From positions 43,606 to 107,605 of the forward strand of contig CAYJDA010000005.1 in assembly GCA_964368815.1 (NCBI GenBank): 64,000 bases of DNA, read 5' to 3'. The notes beneath the pieces are model-generated. The model saw nothing but the letters and a program-made list of their open reading frames with translations, searched no databases and was not told the DNA's origin. Each line of letters begins with the position of its first letter. The first letter of the stretch is position 1. The position numbers were made by a program, and so were the translations under genes. Of this stretch, positions 52,908 to 61,743 are shown piece by piece. Source of the DNA: CAYJBH01 sp964368815 (GTDB taxonomy: Bacteria > Bacillota > Clostridia > Oscillospirales > Ruminococcaceae).

Positions 52908-54467
52908 CTACATTAGTGGGGCAAAAACTCTTAAAACAGAATCGGTTAGTTTTCCCAATACAGTTGTCTTGCAGTCATCCTTTGTAACCTGTTTGCATAG
53001 CTTTTGAGTTTCGATAATATCTATTTTCATATTTTCTATGATGTTAACATCATTCAGCAAAACTCCACACTCAAAATGCAAATTTAAGCTTCTATAATCC
53101 ATATTAATGGTGCCAACAATCGCTATTTCATCATCTGACACAAAACTCTTTGCATGAATAAAACCCGGAGTATATGTATATATCTTAACCCCTTCGCTTA
53201 TAAGTGGTAGGAAATTTGATCGGGTCAACCTGTTTACAATATATTTATCAGGTATTCCAGGTGTAACTATCCTAACGTCTACACCTCTTTTTGCGGCACG
53301 CATCAGGGCAGTAGACATGGAAGAATCTATAACAATGTAAGGTGTAAAAATATAAAGGTATTTACGAGAACTCCCAATTATGTCTAAATATAGGTTTTCT
53401 GAAACATCCTCATTATCGAGTGGAGAATCTGCAAAAGGCTGAACAAAGCTATTATTTAAGATATTATTGTTGGCCATACATACTGGTTGCGATATTAGGA
53501 GAGTATCTACACTGTCCCTTTTTAAAGTGCTCCACATTTCAAGGAATAGCAATGTAAACCCATATGCTCCATCACCTATAAGTTTAATACCTGTATCCTT
53601 CCAATGTCCAAATCGTTTTCGCTCGTTAATATATTCATCTGCAATGTTTATACCTCCCGTAAACGCAACCATAGAATCAATTACCACCATTTTTCGATGG
53701 TCGCGATGGTTCATTACTGCAGAAACAAAAGGAATAAAGCGGTTAAATGCAATGGTTTTTATATTATGATTATTCATTATAGAAGGGAAATTAGCAGGTA
53801 GGCGGTCTATGCATCCAATATCGTCATATATCAGCCTTACATCTACACCATTTGCTGACTTTTCAATAAGAATTTTCAGTATTTCATCCCACATTCTACC
53901 CTCATCTATAATAAAAAATTCAAGAAAAATGTGTTTTTGTGCTGCCGATAACTCTACGAGCATATCATGAAACATATCTTCGCCTAAGCTATAATAGGTT
54001 GTGTTGGTGTTGCTATAAACAGGAAAACCACAACTTTTTTCAAGATAGTGAAATTTTCCGGCTATATTAGGATATTTCTCGGTTAACTTTGTAAGAATAT
54101 TCGGGTTAGCTTCATGATTGCTTTGTAGTTTTAAAAATTTCTCGTGTGTTCTATCAAATGACTTTCGAAGAGGTCGACTAATGTATTTATTTCCCAACAT
54201 TAAATAAAGCGGTATTCCTATAATCGGAACAATACAAATAGACATAACCCATGCTATCTTTGTTGAAGCATTACTTCTTGTTCCTATAATATAAACCGAC
54301 ATTGCAACACCTATTAAACGTAGTGCAATATCTATATATTTGGAAATTAATGATATCTGAGAAAACAATATAATGATCCATGCAAGCTGCAGTAAAATGA
54401 TAATCGCAGTAATGACGGAACGGTTAAATACATAGCTCAAAATTGTTTTTGGTTTTTTTAAATTCAT
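52908..54467 (-). CDS. cls: Cardiolipin synthase (PLD family)
   Basis: 519 residues: two N-terminal membrane helices (about 15-65), then two HKD motifs, HRKMVVIDSMVAFTGG (about 248-263) and HAKSFVSDDEIAIVGTINMDYRS (about 430-452). Joins two phosphatidylglycerols into cardiolipin. It lies between a convergent zinc-ribbon gene and the DUF4173 gene; probable promoter elements at 54480-54560 are AT-rich and unclear. Confidence 0.93.
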   Translation of the reverse strand: MNLKKPKTILSYVFNRSVITAIIILLQLAWIIILFSQISLISKYIDIALRLIGVAMSVYIIGTRSNASTKIAWVMSICIVPIIGIPLYLMLGNKYISRPLRKSFDRTHEKFLKLQSNHEANPNILTKLTEKYPNIAGKFHYLEKSCGFPVYSNTNTTYYSLGEDMFHDMLVELSAAQKHIFLEFFIIDEGRMWDEILKILIEKSANGVDVRLIYDDIGCIDRLPANFPSIMNNHNIKTIAFNRFIPFVSAVMNHRDHRKMVVIDSMVAFTGGINIADEYINERKRFGHWKDTGIKLIGDGAYGFTLLFLEMWSTLKRDSVDTLLISQPVCMANNNILNNSFVQPFADSPLDNEDVSENLYLDIIGSSRKYLYIFTPYIVIDSSMSTALMRAAKRGVDVRIVTPGIPDKYIVNRLTRSNFLPLISEGVKIYTYTPGFIHAKSFVSDDEIAIVGTINMDYRSLNLHFECGVLLNDVNIIENMKIDIIETQKLCKQVTKDDCKTTVLGKLTDSVLRVFAPLM

Positions 54468-54571
54468 ACTCCACCATTAAATAACAATGTATTCAAAATA
54501 GTAATTTATATATTAACATAATTATTCTGAAAATAATACATAATAATAGAATATTAAGAAATTTGTAATTA

Positions 54572-55813
54572 TTATATCAAACACACAACAGCATAGCTTA
54601 AAACAATATATATCACAAGGTACCTAACCGCCTTTATTGGCTTTATCGTGCTAATTCCCGCAAGAATTGTAGCTGTAATTAAAACAAATATACTCCAGCC
54701 AGACAGAAGACGAAGTGCCGTAAATCCATATGCATCAATGTATAGTAAAAGTTTCGACAAGGCGGTTATAGCAAAGAACATACAAATAATTAAAAATATT
54801 ATTCCTGTTGTTTTTAGTATTTTTTGTTTACGTATTGGATTAATGCTTAGTTTTGCTACCGCCGTTAGAATACATAGGTTAATACCCATTATTATGCATA
54901 GCTCGAAAAATCCTCTCCTTGCATACTGTGCGTAGGTGAAATTGTCCGGCAGTTCTCCAAAAAAGCCTCCTATAAAGTAGCTTATCTGTAATCCAATGTA
55001 AATTGCATACACAAATGAAAAAATAACTAATATTACTGTTAATGTAACCGTTCCTACCGTTCTTAGTTTTTCTATCCCACTCTTAACTGCATCTACATTC
55101 TGTTGGCAATTTCTGTTATTGTATCCCGCATATACTAACCCAAAAAGATAACATCCAACGGGTAATGAAAGAACGAAATAAACCAATATTTCTATATCCG
55201 GCTTTGGCACAGAAAAACTAAATATTTTTGCGAAATTTTCATCGGTACTGCCGAGTATTCCCACAACTATAATAAGAAGTAGAAAAGCTCCCACAATAAC
55301 TAAAATGGTTGGCAGCGATTGTTTGCTGTCTCTATCATTTCTACGAATTTTTTTGCACAGTGTAGCAACACCTGCATATAAAAACTTCATCCTTGAGAAC
55401 CAAAATTTAAACGGATATTTAATAAGCCCTTTAAAAAAATCTATTAAAAAATAATCACCTGTTGCTCCCTCTACAGTAAGTTTAAAGCGCGTAATCACCC
55501 AATAAACTGCAATGCAATGCGACATTAATTGAGAAAACGTTAGTGGTAAACCAGGCTGTGAATTAATAATACCTACGTTCAAATTTACAGATAAATTTAT
55601 CACCAATAGGCATATAAGAAAAAAATATGCTTCTGCCTCCTCTTTTACCGAAAATGTTTTATTATTATAACGATATAAACACTCTATCCAAATTATAAAA
55701 CCAAATAAAAATATTATTCCCCATAAACCATTATTATTAAAAGAAAAAATATTTAAAACATAAATGTACCCAATAATGTAGCTCATGGCTATTGATAATA
55801 TTTTAACCGCCAT
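54572..55813 (-). CDS. DUF4173/DUF4153-type membrane protein
   Basis: 413 residues, ten or so membrane segments, rich in Ile, Leu and Phe. The block NFTYAQYARRGFFELCIIMGINLCILTA (about 295-322) is the feature I associate with DUF4173/DUF4153 proteins. Function unknown. Its ATG follows the XRE stop directly (TAAATG, with AGGAGG upstream), so it is coupled to the regulator gene. Confidence 0.75.
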   Translation of the reverse strand: MAVKILSIAMSYIIGYIYVLNIFSFNNNGLWGIIFLFGFIIWIECLYRYNNKTFSVKEEAEAYFFLICLLVINLSVNLNVGIINSQPGLPLTFSQLMSHCIAVYWVITRFKLTVEGATGDYFLIDFFKGLIKYPFKFWFSRMKFLYAGVATLCKKIRRNDRDSKQSLPTILVIVGAFLLLIIVVGILGSTDENFAKIFSFSVPKPDIEILVYFVLSLPVGCYLFGLVYAGYNNRNCQQNVDAVKSGIEKLRTVGTVTLTVILVIFSFVYAIYIGLQISYFIGGFFGELPDNFTYAQYARRGFFELCIIMGINLCILTAVAKLSINPIRKQKILKTTGIIFLIICMFFAITALSKLLLYIDAYGFTALRLLSGWSIFVLITATILAGISTIKPIKAVRYLVIYIVLSYAVVCLI

Positions 55814-56020
55814 TTAATCCTCCTTAAATTCCAAAATATCACCCGGTTGACATTCAAGCGCTTTACATATTGCTTCCAATGTAGAAAATCTTATCGCTTT
55901 TGCCTTCTGATTTTTCAAAATAGAGAGATTAGCCGGTGTTATATCTACAAGTTCAGCCAGCTCGCCCGAACTCATTTTGCGCTTTGCCATCATAACATCT
56001 AAATTTACAATAATACTCAC
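55814..56020 (-). CDS. XRE-family helix-turn-helix regulator, YozG-like
   Basis: 68 residues, one Cro/CI-type HTH: MAKRKMSSGELAELVDITPANLSILKN with recognition helix PANLSILKNQKA, then FSTLEAICKALECQPGDILEF. A single small DNA-binding domain with no sensor. It sits between two membrane-protein genes, the usual DUF2975-XRE-membrane module, and probably represses its own transcript. Confidence 0.9.
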   Translation of the reverse strand: MSIIVNLDVMMAKRKMSSGELAELVDITPANLSILKNQKAKAIRFSTLEAICKALECQPGDILEFKED

Positions 56021-56033
56021 TTTGCAAATCTCC

Positions 56034-56513
56034 TTATACAGTAAAGTCCAGCTCAGTTTTCATCGATACCGCCTGTTCAAACACATTCTTTACAACACGT
56101 AATATTAAACCTACAAGTCCTGCCGCTAAAGCAATAACGGATAACAGAGGCCAAATAAAAATAAATGGAACGGTAATTATACCTACTATAAGGCAACACC
56201 AACTAACAACCCGAAAGCAAACAATATTTTGCAAAGTAAAAATATCCCCTTTTGTAATACGACTTAAAAGTAAAAACAGCTGAGCGAGAACTATGTATGC
56301 ATGCGAGCTGCATATGCACAGGTAAACCAACATCAACACATGTGCTATCTCGCCAAAATAGTTTGCCGGAAATAACTCAAGAAGATAGCTTACTATCCAG
56401 TGACCACAAATATTTACAAGAATTAATAATGCGCCGAATAAGACTATTATTATTCGGCTAAGCAAAATACTTCTTGAATTGCTTGCCTTGCTGTATTTTT
56501 CTATTAATTTCAT
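56034..56513 (-). CDS. DUF2975 membrane protein
   Basis: 159 residues, four membrane segments (about 17-38, 58-75, 105-120, 122-145) with the linker LLSRITKGDIFTLQNIVCFRVVSWCC, a DUF2975 hallmark. Such genes nearly always precede a YozG-like XRE gene, as here (13-nt gap). Function unknown; perhaps a membrane sensor for the regulator (inference). Confidence 0.82.
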   Translation of the reverse strand: MKLIEKYSKASNSRSILLSRIIIVLFGALLILVNICGHWIVSYLLELFPANYFGEIAHVLMLVYLCICSSHAYIVLAQLFLLLSRITKGDIFTLQNIVCFRVVSWCCLIVGIITVPFIFIWPLLSVIALAAGLVGLILRVVKNVFEQAVSMKTELDFTV

Positions 56514-56572
56514 AAATACCCCTATTTAACATCTCTTACAGTTAAGCATTCGGCAATGCTATCTTAACATAT

Positions 56573-56601
56573 AATATAACACTCTAATTATTGTTTGTCA
56601 A
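56573..56601 (-). promoter_or_regulatory. Promoter of the DUF2975-XRE-DUF4173 module
   Basis: Minus strand TTGACA, 17 nt, TATATT, 60 nt before the DUF2975 start. The -35 lies in one copy of a direct repeat (ATTGTTTGTCAA and ATTGTTTATCAA, 21 nt apart). Confidence 0.78.
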
Positions 56602-56603
56602 CT

Positions 56604-56630
56604 ATTATTTATTGTTTATCAATAAATAAT
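56604..56630. promoter_or_regulatory. Perfect 11-bp inverted repeat, possible XRE operator
   Basis: ATTATTTATTG, loop TTTAT, CAATAAATAAT. It lies 2 nt upstream of the -35 of the DUF2975 promoter and about 100 nt upstream of the divergent his promoter. Confidence 0.55.
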
Positions 56631-56732
56631 TATTTATAAACGAAAAGTATATGCCTTTGTTGGTTTTAACATATACGATATAAGTAATAAAAAAGTATTA
56701 GTAAAAGTAATAATTTTTAATAACATTTTTGT

Positions 56733-56761
56733 TTGACAATACTTATGCAATATGCGATAAT
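56733..56761 (+). promoter_or_regulatory. Promoter of the histidine operon
   Basis: TTGACA, 17 nt, GATAAT, with TGC before the -10 (extended). The leader is only about 30 nt, so no his T-box or attenuator fits. Confidence 0.78.
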
Positions 56762-56796
56762 ATTGTATTATAAAAACATAAAGAGGCATTTTCAAT

Positions 56797-58422
56797 ATGA
56801 GCATAAAAAAAATTGGGTTACCTCAGGGCACTGCAGATATTCTTTTTGACCGGTATGAAAAAAAAACCAGACTGGAATTCTCGATTCTAAACAGTATCTT
56901 TGAACATGGTTATAAGGCAGTTGCTACGCCTACCTTTGAATATGTAGATGTATTTGACAGAAGTAACGAATATTCTGATGAAAACGCATACAAGTTTTCG
57001 GATAGTAGCGGGCGACTTATGGCTCTACGCTGTGACAGCAGTTCACCTATAGCCAGAATGGTTACCAGCTCATTAAGGAATGCAGAGTTCCCTTTAAGGG
57101 TTGCATACAATCAAACTGTATATAAGAAGCAAATATCACATGGTGGTAAACGTCATGAAGTAGCTCAATGCGGTGCTGAATTAATCGGATACCAGGATGT
57201 TTTTAACGCTGATTTAGAGATGTTGCTACTTTCTATTTCTACTCTGAGAGTTGCCGGGATTGATGATTTTAAAATTGAGATTGGTCATGCAGGTCTTTTT
57301 AGAGCAGTAGCCGCCCTATTACCGCTTAGCCGCATCGAACAGGAAAAGTTGCACCAATTTATGGAGGCAAAAAATTTAGCTGCTCTTTGCGAGCTGTTAA
57401 GCGAATATTCAAAAGAATATCCCAAAGCCTGTAAAATACTTTGCGAGATGCCGAAAATGTTTGGCGATCTAAGTGTTTTGCTTAATGCGCAAGATTTATT
57501 TGCCGATATTCCGGATACGGTCGAAATATTAAATCATCTAAAGAGATTAAATACAATGCTTTGTGAAAAGGGGTATGAATCAAAAATAAGCTTCGACCTC
57601 GGACTTGTAAAGCATCTTGGATATTATACGGGGTTGGTTTTCTCCGGTTATTCATCCGGATTTGGTGAAGCTGTTCTTTCCGGCGGTAGATACGATGCAT
57701 TATACGGTGAATTTGGCGAAGATAGACTGGCGGTAGGTTTTGTAATAAACATTGATGCGATTTTAGATCTAAATCACCCACATTCACAGACTACTGATCG
57801 CCCTCTCAGAATCGCTTTAACCAAAGGAAGATTGCAAAAAAATGCATGCAAATTGATGGATGAAGCAGGCATTGATATATCATCAATAACAGAAGGAACA
57901 AGACAGCTTATAATTCCTATCCATAATGGTAAATATGAACTTATTCTTGCTAAATCTGCCGACGTTATTACCTATGTTACTCACGGTGTTTGCGACATTG
58001 GACTTGTTGGCAAAGACACGATAAGTGAACAAGGTGGTGACTTTTATGAACTACTTGACACCGGATTCGGGAGATGCCATTTTGCATTGGCAGCACCCAA
58101 AGGATTTTCCTTGGATTTAACTGATGGTGCACTCACTATTGCATCGAAATATCCAAAAGTTGCAAAGGATTTTTTTGCAACAAAGGGATTAAATATCGAA
58201 ATAATTAAAATTGACGGTTCAGTTGAACTTGCGCCTTTACTCGGTCTTGCTGACGCTATCGTAGACATCGTTGAAACCGGTGAAACATTAAGAGCTAACG
58301 GACTGGAAGTTGTGGAAACAATTAGTGAAATATCTGCGAGGATAATTGCAAACATTCCCTCAATGAAGCTAAGAAAGGAAGAAATAGAAGAACTTATTAA
58401 TTTGCTGGAAAGGAAGCTATGA
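56797..58422 (+). CDS. hisZG: HisZ-HisG fusion: ATP phosphoribosyltransferase regulatory and catalytic subunits
   Basis: 541 residues in one uninterrupted frame. Residues 1-326 are HisZ, a HisRS-like domain without tRNA-charging function: TPTFEYVDVF, RCDSSSPIARM, then FDLGLVKHLGYYTGLVFSGY and VLSGGRYDALYGEFGEDRLAVGF. A linker of about ten residues (327-335) leads into a complete short-form HisG (336-541; LRIALTKGRLQKNA, VGKDTISEQG, DAIVDIVETGETLRANGL). The pair makes phosphoribosyl-ATP, the first step of histidine synthesis, with HisZ giving feedback control. Normally two genes. AGAGG lies upstream of ATG 56797; it overlaps hisD by 4 nt. Confidence 0.93.
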   Translation: MSIKKIGLPQGTADILFDRYEKKTRLEFSILNSIFEHGYKAVATPTFEYVDVFDRSNEYSDENAYKFSDSSGRLMALRCDSSSPIARMVTSSLRNAEFPLRVAYNQTVYKKQISHGGKRHEVAQCGAELIGYQDVFNADLEMLLLSISTLRVAGIDDFKIEIGHAGLFRAVAALLPLSRIEQEKLHQFMEAKNLAALCELLSEYSKEYPKACKILCEMPKMFGDLSVLLNAQDLFADIPDTVEILNHLKRLNTMLCEKGYESKISFDLGLVKHLGYYTGLVFSGYSSGFGEAVLSGGRYDALYGEFGEDRLAVGFVINIDAILDLNHPHSQTTDRPLRIALTKGRLQKNACKLMDEAGIDISSITEGTRQLIIPIHNGKYELILAKSADVITYVTHGVCDIGLVGKDTISEQGGDFYELLDTGFGRCHFALAAPKGFSLDLTDGALTIASKYPKVAKDFFATKGLNIEIIKIDGSVELAPLLGLADAIVDIVETGETLRANGLEVVETISEISARIIANIPSMKLRKEEIEELINLLERKL

Positions 58423-59720
58423 TGTTAAAAATAATTAAGTCAAACGAATCAGAACGATTATTATCTGCATCTATAGAAAGAAATCGTGAGATTCCTCAGG
58501 AGATTATTACGTCTGTTACCTCGATAATAAATGATGTCAAATCACGTGGTGATGCAGCAATTATCGAATATACAGAGCGTTTTGACGGTGTAAAGCTTAA
58601 CAACTTTATAGTCCCTATTGAGGAAGCCGCGTTAGCCTGCAAAAGGCTTAAGTTGAAAAAGCCTCAGCTATATGACGCTTTAAAGCTGGCAGCTGGTAGA
58701 ATTACAAAGTATCACAAGCACCAGCAAAAAAAAGGTTTTTCTTACACAACCGAAGATGGCAGTATTTTGGGGCAACGTGTGATGCCGCTTGAGAGAGTTG
58801 GTATTTATGTTCCGGGAGGTACAGCCGCATACCCTTCGTCGGTAATGATGAATGTTATACCTGCTAAAATAGCAGGCGTAAAAGAAATAATAATGGTAGT
58901 TCCGCCAAACATGATTCATGGTGCTGACTCTACTGTTAAGGATTCAATACTTGCGGCTGCCCATATCTCAGGCGCTACTGCAATATACAGCCTTGGCGGC
59001 GCTCAGGCAATTGCGGCGCTTGCTTATGGAACTGAAACGATACCTAAGGTAGATAAAATATGCGGCCCGGGGAATATATACGTTGCAACAGCTAAGCAGA
59101 TGGTTTTTGGTGCTGTTGATATTGATATGATAGCAGGACCGAGCGAGATATTAATTATTGCAGACGAAAAAGCAAAACCTGCATATATTGCAGCAGATAT
59201 GCTCTCTCAAGCTGAGCACGATCCAATGGCTTCTTCTGTACTTTTATGTCCCTCAGAATCTTTTGCAAATAAAGTATCAAAAGAGCTCTCTAAGCAGCTT
59301 GCCAACCTCAGCCGAAACGAGATAGCTGAGCAATCTATTAAAAATTATGGATTTGCCTTTATATATCATACCCTTTCGCAGGCGGTTGAAATATCTAACA
59401 GATTTGCTCCGGAACACCTTGAAATACTAACAGAGAATCCGATGGATCTGTTGGATTCCATAAAAAACGCAGGTTCAATATTCTTGGGTGAGTATTCCCC
59501 CGAACCCATCGGTGATTATATAGCAGGCCCTAATCATGTACTCCCTACCTCCGGCAGTGCGAGATTTTTTTCTCCGCTTTCAGTGGATAGTTACCTCAAA
59601 CGGTCCTCATACATAAAACTTAGCAAAGAGGAATTTATGACTTTAAGAGGAAGTGCCGGTATGATTGCAGATATAGAGGGTTTAACGGCTCATCATGCTA
59701 GTTTAAAAATTAGAAAGTAG
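58419..59720 (+). CDS. hisD: Histidinol dehydrogenase
   Basis: 433 residues. ERVGIYVPGGTAAYPSSVMMNVIPA, VDKICGPGNIYVATAKQMV, IDMIAGPSEILIIAD (zinc and NAD contact region), and LSQAEHDPMASS. The last two oxidations of histidinol to histidine. Overlaps hisZG by 4 nt (ATGA). Confidence 0.97.
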   Translation: MMLKIIKSNESERLLSASIERNREIPQEIITSVTSIINDVKSRGDAAIIEYTERFDGVKLNNFIVPIEEAALACKRLKLKKPQLYDALKLAAGRITKYHKHQQKKGFSYTTEDGSILGQRVMPLERVGIYVPGGTAAYPSSVMMNVIPAKIAGVKEIIMVVPPNMIHGADSTVKDSILAAAHISGATAIYSLGGAQAIAALAYGTETIPKVDKICGPGNIYVATAKQMVFGAVDIDMIAGPSEILIIADEKAKPAYIAADMLSQAEHDPMASSVLLCPSESFANKVSKELSKQLANLSRNEIAEQSIKNYGFAFIYHTLSQAVEISNRFAPEHLEILTENPMDLLDSIKNAGSIFLGEYSPEPIGDYIAGPNHVLPTSGSARFFSPLSVDSYLKRSSYIKLSKEEFMTLRGSAGMIADIEGLTAHHASLKIRK

Positions 59721-59743
59721 TAAATAATATAAAGGGATGATAT

Positions 59744-60325
59744 ATGAGAGAAGTTAATATTAGCCGAAAAACTAAGGAAACGGATATTAATCTTACGCTA
59801 AATCTTGACGATGGATCAAATATCAGTGTTGATACAGGCATCCCCTTTTTTGATCATATGCTTACCGCCATGGCTTTTCATGGAGGCTTTTCGCTTAAAA
59901 TTATTGCACGTGGAGACCTAATGGTTGATATGCATCATACAATAGAGGATGTTGGCATTGTTTTCGGCCAGGCATTTAACAAAGCGATAGGTGATAAAAA
60001 GGGCATCACGCGGTTTTCCGATGGTTTTTTGCCGATGGATGAATCACTTGCTTTTTGTAGCGTTGATATTAGCGGCAGACCATACCTTGTTTACAACGCA
60101 ACGCAGCTTGAAAACATTACAATGCCCGGGTTCGATGTGCCTATGGCGCAGGAATTTTTCTATGCTTTTTCATCATGCTCCGGAGTTACATTGCACTTGA
60201 GGGTGGAATACGGAAAAAACCCCCATCATATTTTAGAAGCTTTATTCAAGGCTTTTGGCCGGACAATTGGTAGTGCTTCAAAAATAAACGGAAATGAAAT
60301 AAAATCTACAAAAGGAGTTTTATAA
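59744..60325 (+). CDS. hisB: Imidazoleglycerol-phosphate dehydratase
   Basis: 193 residues, the monofunctional HisB typical of Gram-positives (no HAD phosphatase part). Metal-site motifs DTGIPFFDHMLTAMAFHG, MHHTIEDVGI and HHILEALFKAFG. Dehydrates imidazoleglycerol phosphate. The histidinol-phosphate phosphatase must be encoded elsewhere. Confidence 0.96.
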   Translation: MREVNISRKTKETDINLTLNLDDGSNISVDTGIPFFDHMLTAMAFHGGFSLKIIARGDLMVDMHHTIEDVGIVFGQAFNKAIGDKKGITRFSDGFLPMDESLAFCSVDISGRPYLVYNATQLENITMPGFDVPMAQEFFYAFSSCSGVTLHLRVEYGKNPHHILEALFKAFGRTIGSASKINGNEIKSTKGVL

Positions 60326-61044
60326 TGCTTATTTTTCCTGCGATCGACATTAAAAACGGTTTACCTGTAAGACTTTATAAGGGTGATTTTAATACAGCTG
60401 AGCAGGTAGCCGCAAGTGTGGTTGAAACTGCTAAGGAGTTTAACAAGGTTTGCTCTCAACTTCACCTTGTTGATCTTGATGGTGCAAAGCTCGGCACTGC
60501 TGAAAATTTTGATCTTATATGCGAAACTGTTGAAGCTTTTAACGGATTTGTTGAGGTAGGCGGCGGAATCCGCAACATACACACGGTTAAGCACTATATA
60601 GATGCCGGCGTTAGACGTGTTATTCTTGGCACTACCGCACTAAAGGATCCCGGTTTATTAAAAGAGCTCGCCGCTAACTATGGCGACAAGATAGCGGTAG
60701 GTATTGACGCACGAGATGGCTACGTAGCTACCGACGGTTGGCTTGACAGCTCAAATGTCGGATACATTGATTTTGCGCGTCAATGTGAACAGATGGGGAT
60801 TTCTACAATTATATTTACTGATATTTCAAAAGACGGAACGCTTTCAGGGCCTAACATTGAGCAAACAAAGGCATTGCGAGATGCTGTCAGCTGTACACTA
60901 TTAGCAAGCGGTGGCATACACTCGATTGACGACTTAGTTACTCTTAACAACATCGGCATAGACGGCGCAATCTGTGGTAAATCGCTTTACCACGCAAAAA
61001 TTAATTTAGAAGAGGCAGTTATTGCCGTTCAGGGAAATGGATAA
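60325..61044 (+). CDS. hisA: Phosphoribosylformimino-AICAR isomerase
   Basis: 239 residues, TIM barrel. FPAIDIKNGLPVRLYKGD (catalytic Asp), HLVDLDGAKLG, EVGGGIRN, TDISKDGTLSGPN (second Asp) and ASGGIHS. HisA rather than HisF: the AIDI-KNG start fits HisA, not HisF's CLDV. ATG overlaps hisB stop by 1 nt. Its usual partners hisH and hisF are not in this operon. Confidence 0.95.
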   Translation: MLIFPAIDIKNGLPVRLYKGDFNTAEQVAASVVETAKEFNKVCSQLHLVDLDGAKLGTAENFDLICETVEAFNGFVEVGGGIRNIHTVKHYIDAGVRRVILGTTALKDPGLLKELAANYGDKIAVGIDARDGYVATDGWLDSSNVGYIDFARQCEQMGISTIIFTDISKDGTLSGPNIEQTKALRDAVSCTLLASGGIHSIDDLVTLNNIGIDGAICGKSLYHAKINLEEAVIAVQGNG

Positions 61045-61370
61045 TGGATATAAAATCATTTTTTAAAAAAGGAGAGCTAATACCTGCCATAGTGCAGGCA
61101 GAAGATACCGGCTGTGTATTAATGCTTGCATACATGAATGAGGAGTCTTTGTCTAAAACATTAGAGACAGGATACACCTGGTTCTACAGCCGTTCGAGGC
61201 AGGAGCTATGGAACAAGGGAGCTACCTCCGGACATCTTCAAAAAGTAATCAGTATTGAGGCAGACTGTGATGACGACACCCTTCTTATAACTGTTGTTCA
61301 AGAGGGCGTTGCATGCCACACCGGTGAATACAGCTGCTTTTTCAAAGAAATTAAGAGTTTTATAAATTAG
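61044..61370 (+). CDS. hisI: Phosphoribosyl-AMP cyclohydrolase
   Basis: 108 residues. MLAYMNEESL, WFYSRSRQELWNKGATSGH, and the zinc/magnesium block ADCDDDTLLITVVQEGVACHTG. Opens the purine ring in step three. ATG overlaps the hisA stop by 1 nt. Not fused to hisE. Confidence 0.96.
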   Translation: MDIKSFFKKGELIPAIVQAEDTGCVLMLAYMNEESLSKTLETGYTWFYSRSRQELWNKGATSGHLQKVISIEADCDDDTLLITVVQEGVACHTGEYSCFFKEIKSFIN

Positions 61371-61379
61371 AGGATTTTT

Positions 61380-61700
61380 ATGGTAATTAATGAACTTTTC
61401 AACGTAATAAAACAACGCAAAGAAGCCAAGGATAGCGGGAGTTATACCGCCTATCTGTTTGAACAAGGAGAGGATAAAATTCTTAAAAAAATAGGCGAAG
61501 AAACTGCGGAAGCTATTATTGCTGCTAAAAACAATGATAACGAAGAACTTGTAAACGAGCTTTGTGATCTTCTTTATCATTCACTAGTATTGGTTGCCTA
61601 TAAAGAAGTTGATCTATCCGATATTGAAAAAGAACTTAAAAAACGGGCAGAAAAATTGGGGAATCTAAAACAGATGAAGACCACCGACAAAAACAGCTAA
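61380..61700 (+). CDS. hisE: Phosphoribosyl-ATP pyrophosphatase
   Basis: 106 residues, all-helical. KILKKIGEETAEAIIAAKN (two Glu metal sites) and ELVNELCDLLYHSLVLVAYK identify the MazG-like HisE fold. Step two of the pathway. Starts 9 nt after hisI, a separate gene rather than a HisIE fusion. Confidence 0.94.
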   Translation: MVINELFNVIKQRKEAKDSGSYTAYLFEQGEDKILKKIGEETAEAIIAAKNNDNEELVNELCDLLYHSLVLVAYKEVDLSDIEKELKKRAEKLGNLKQMKTTDKNS

Positions 61701-61743
61701 GTTATTATAAATTATTATTTAATAAGAATGGGGGCTAAAAGCC

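Noticed and set aside
56797..57775. N-terminal part of hisZG as a histidyl-tRNA synthetase
   Set aside because: There is no anticodon-binding domain, and the fold is followed directly by HisG. The position at the head of the his operon fits HisZ.
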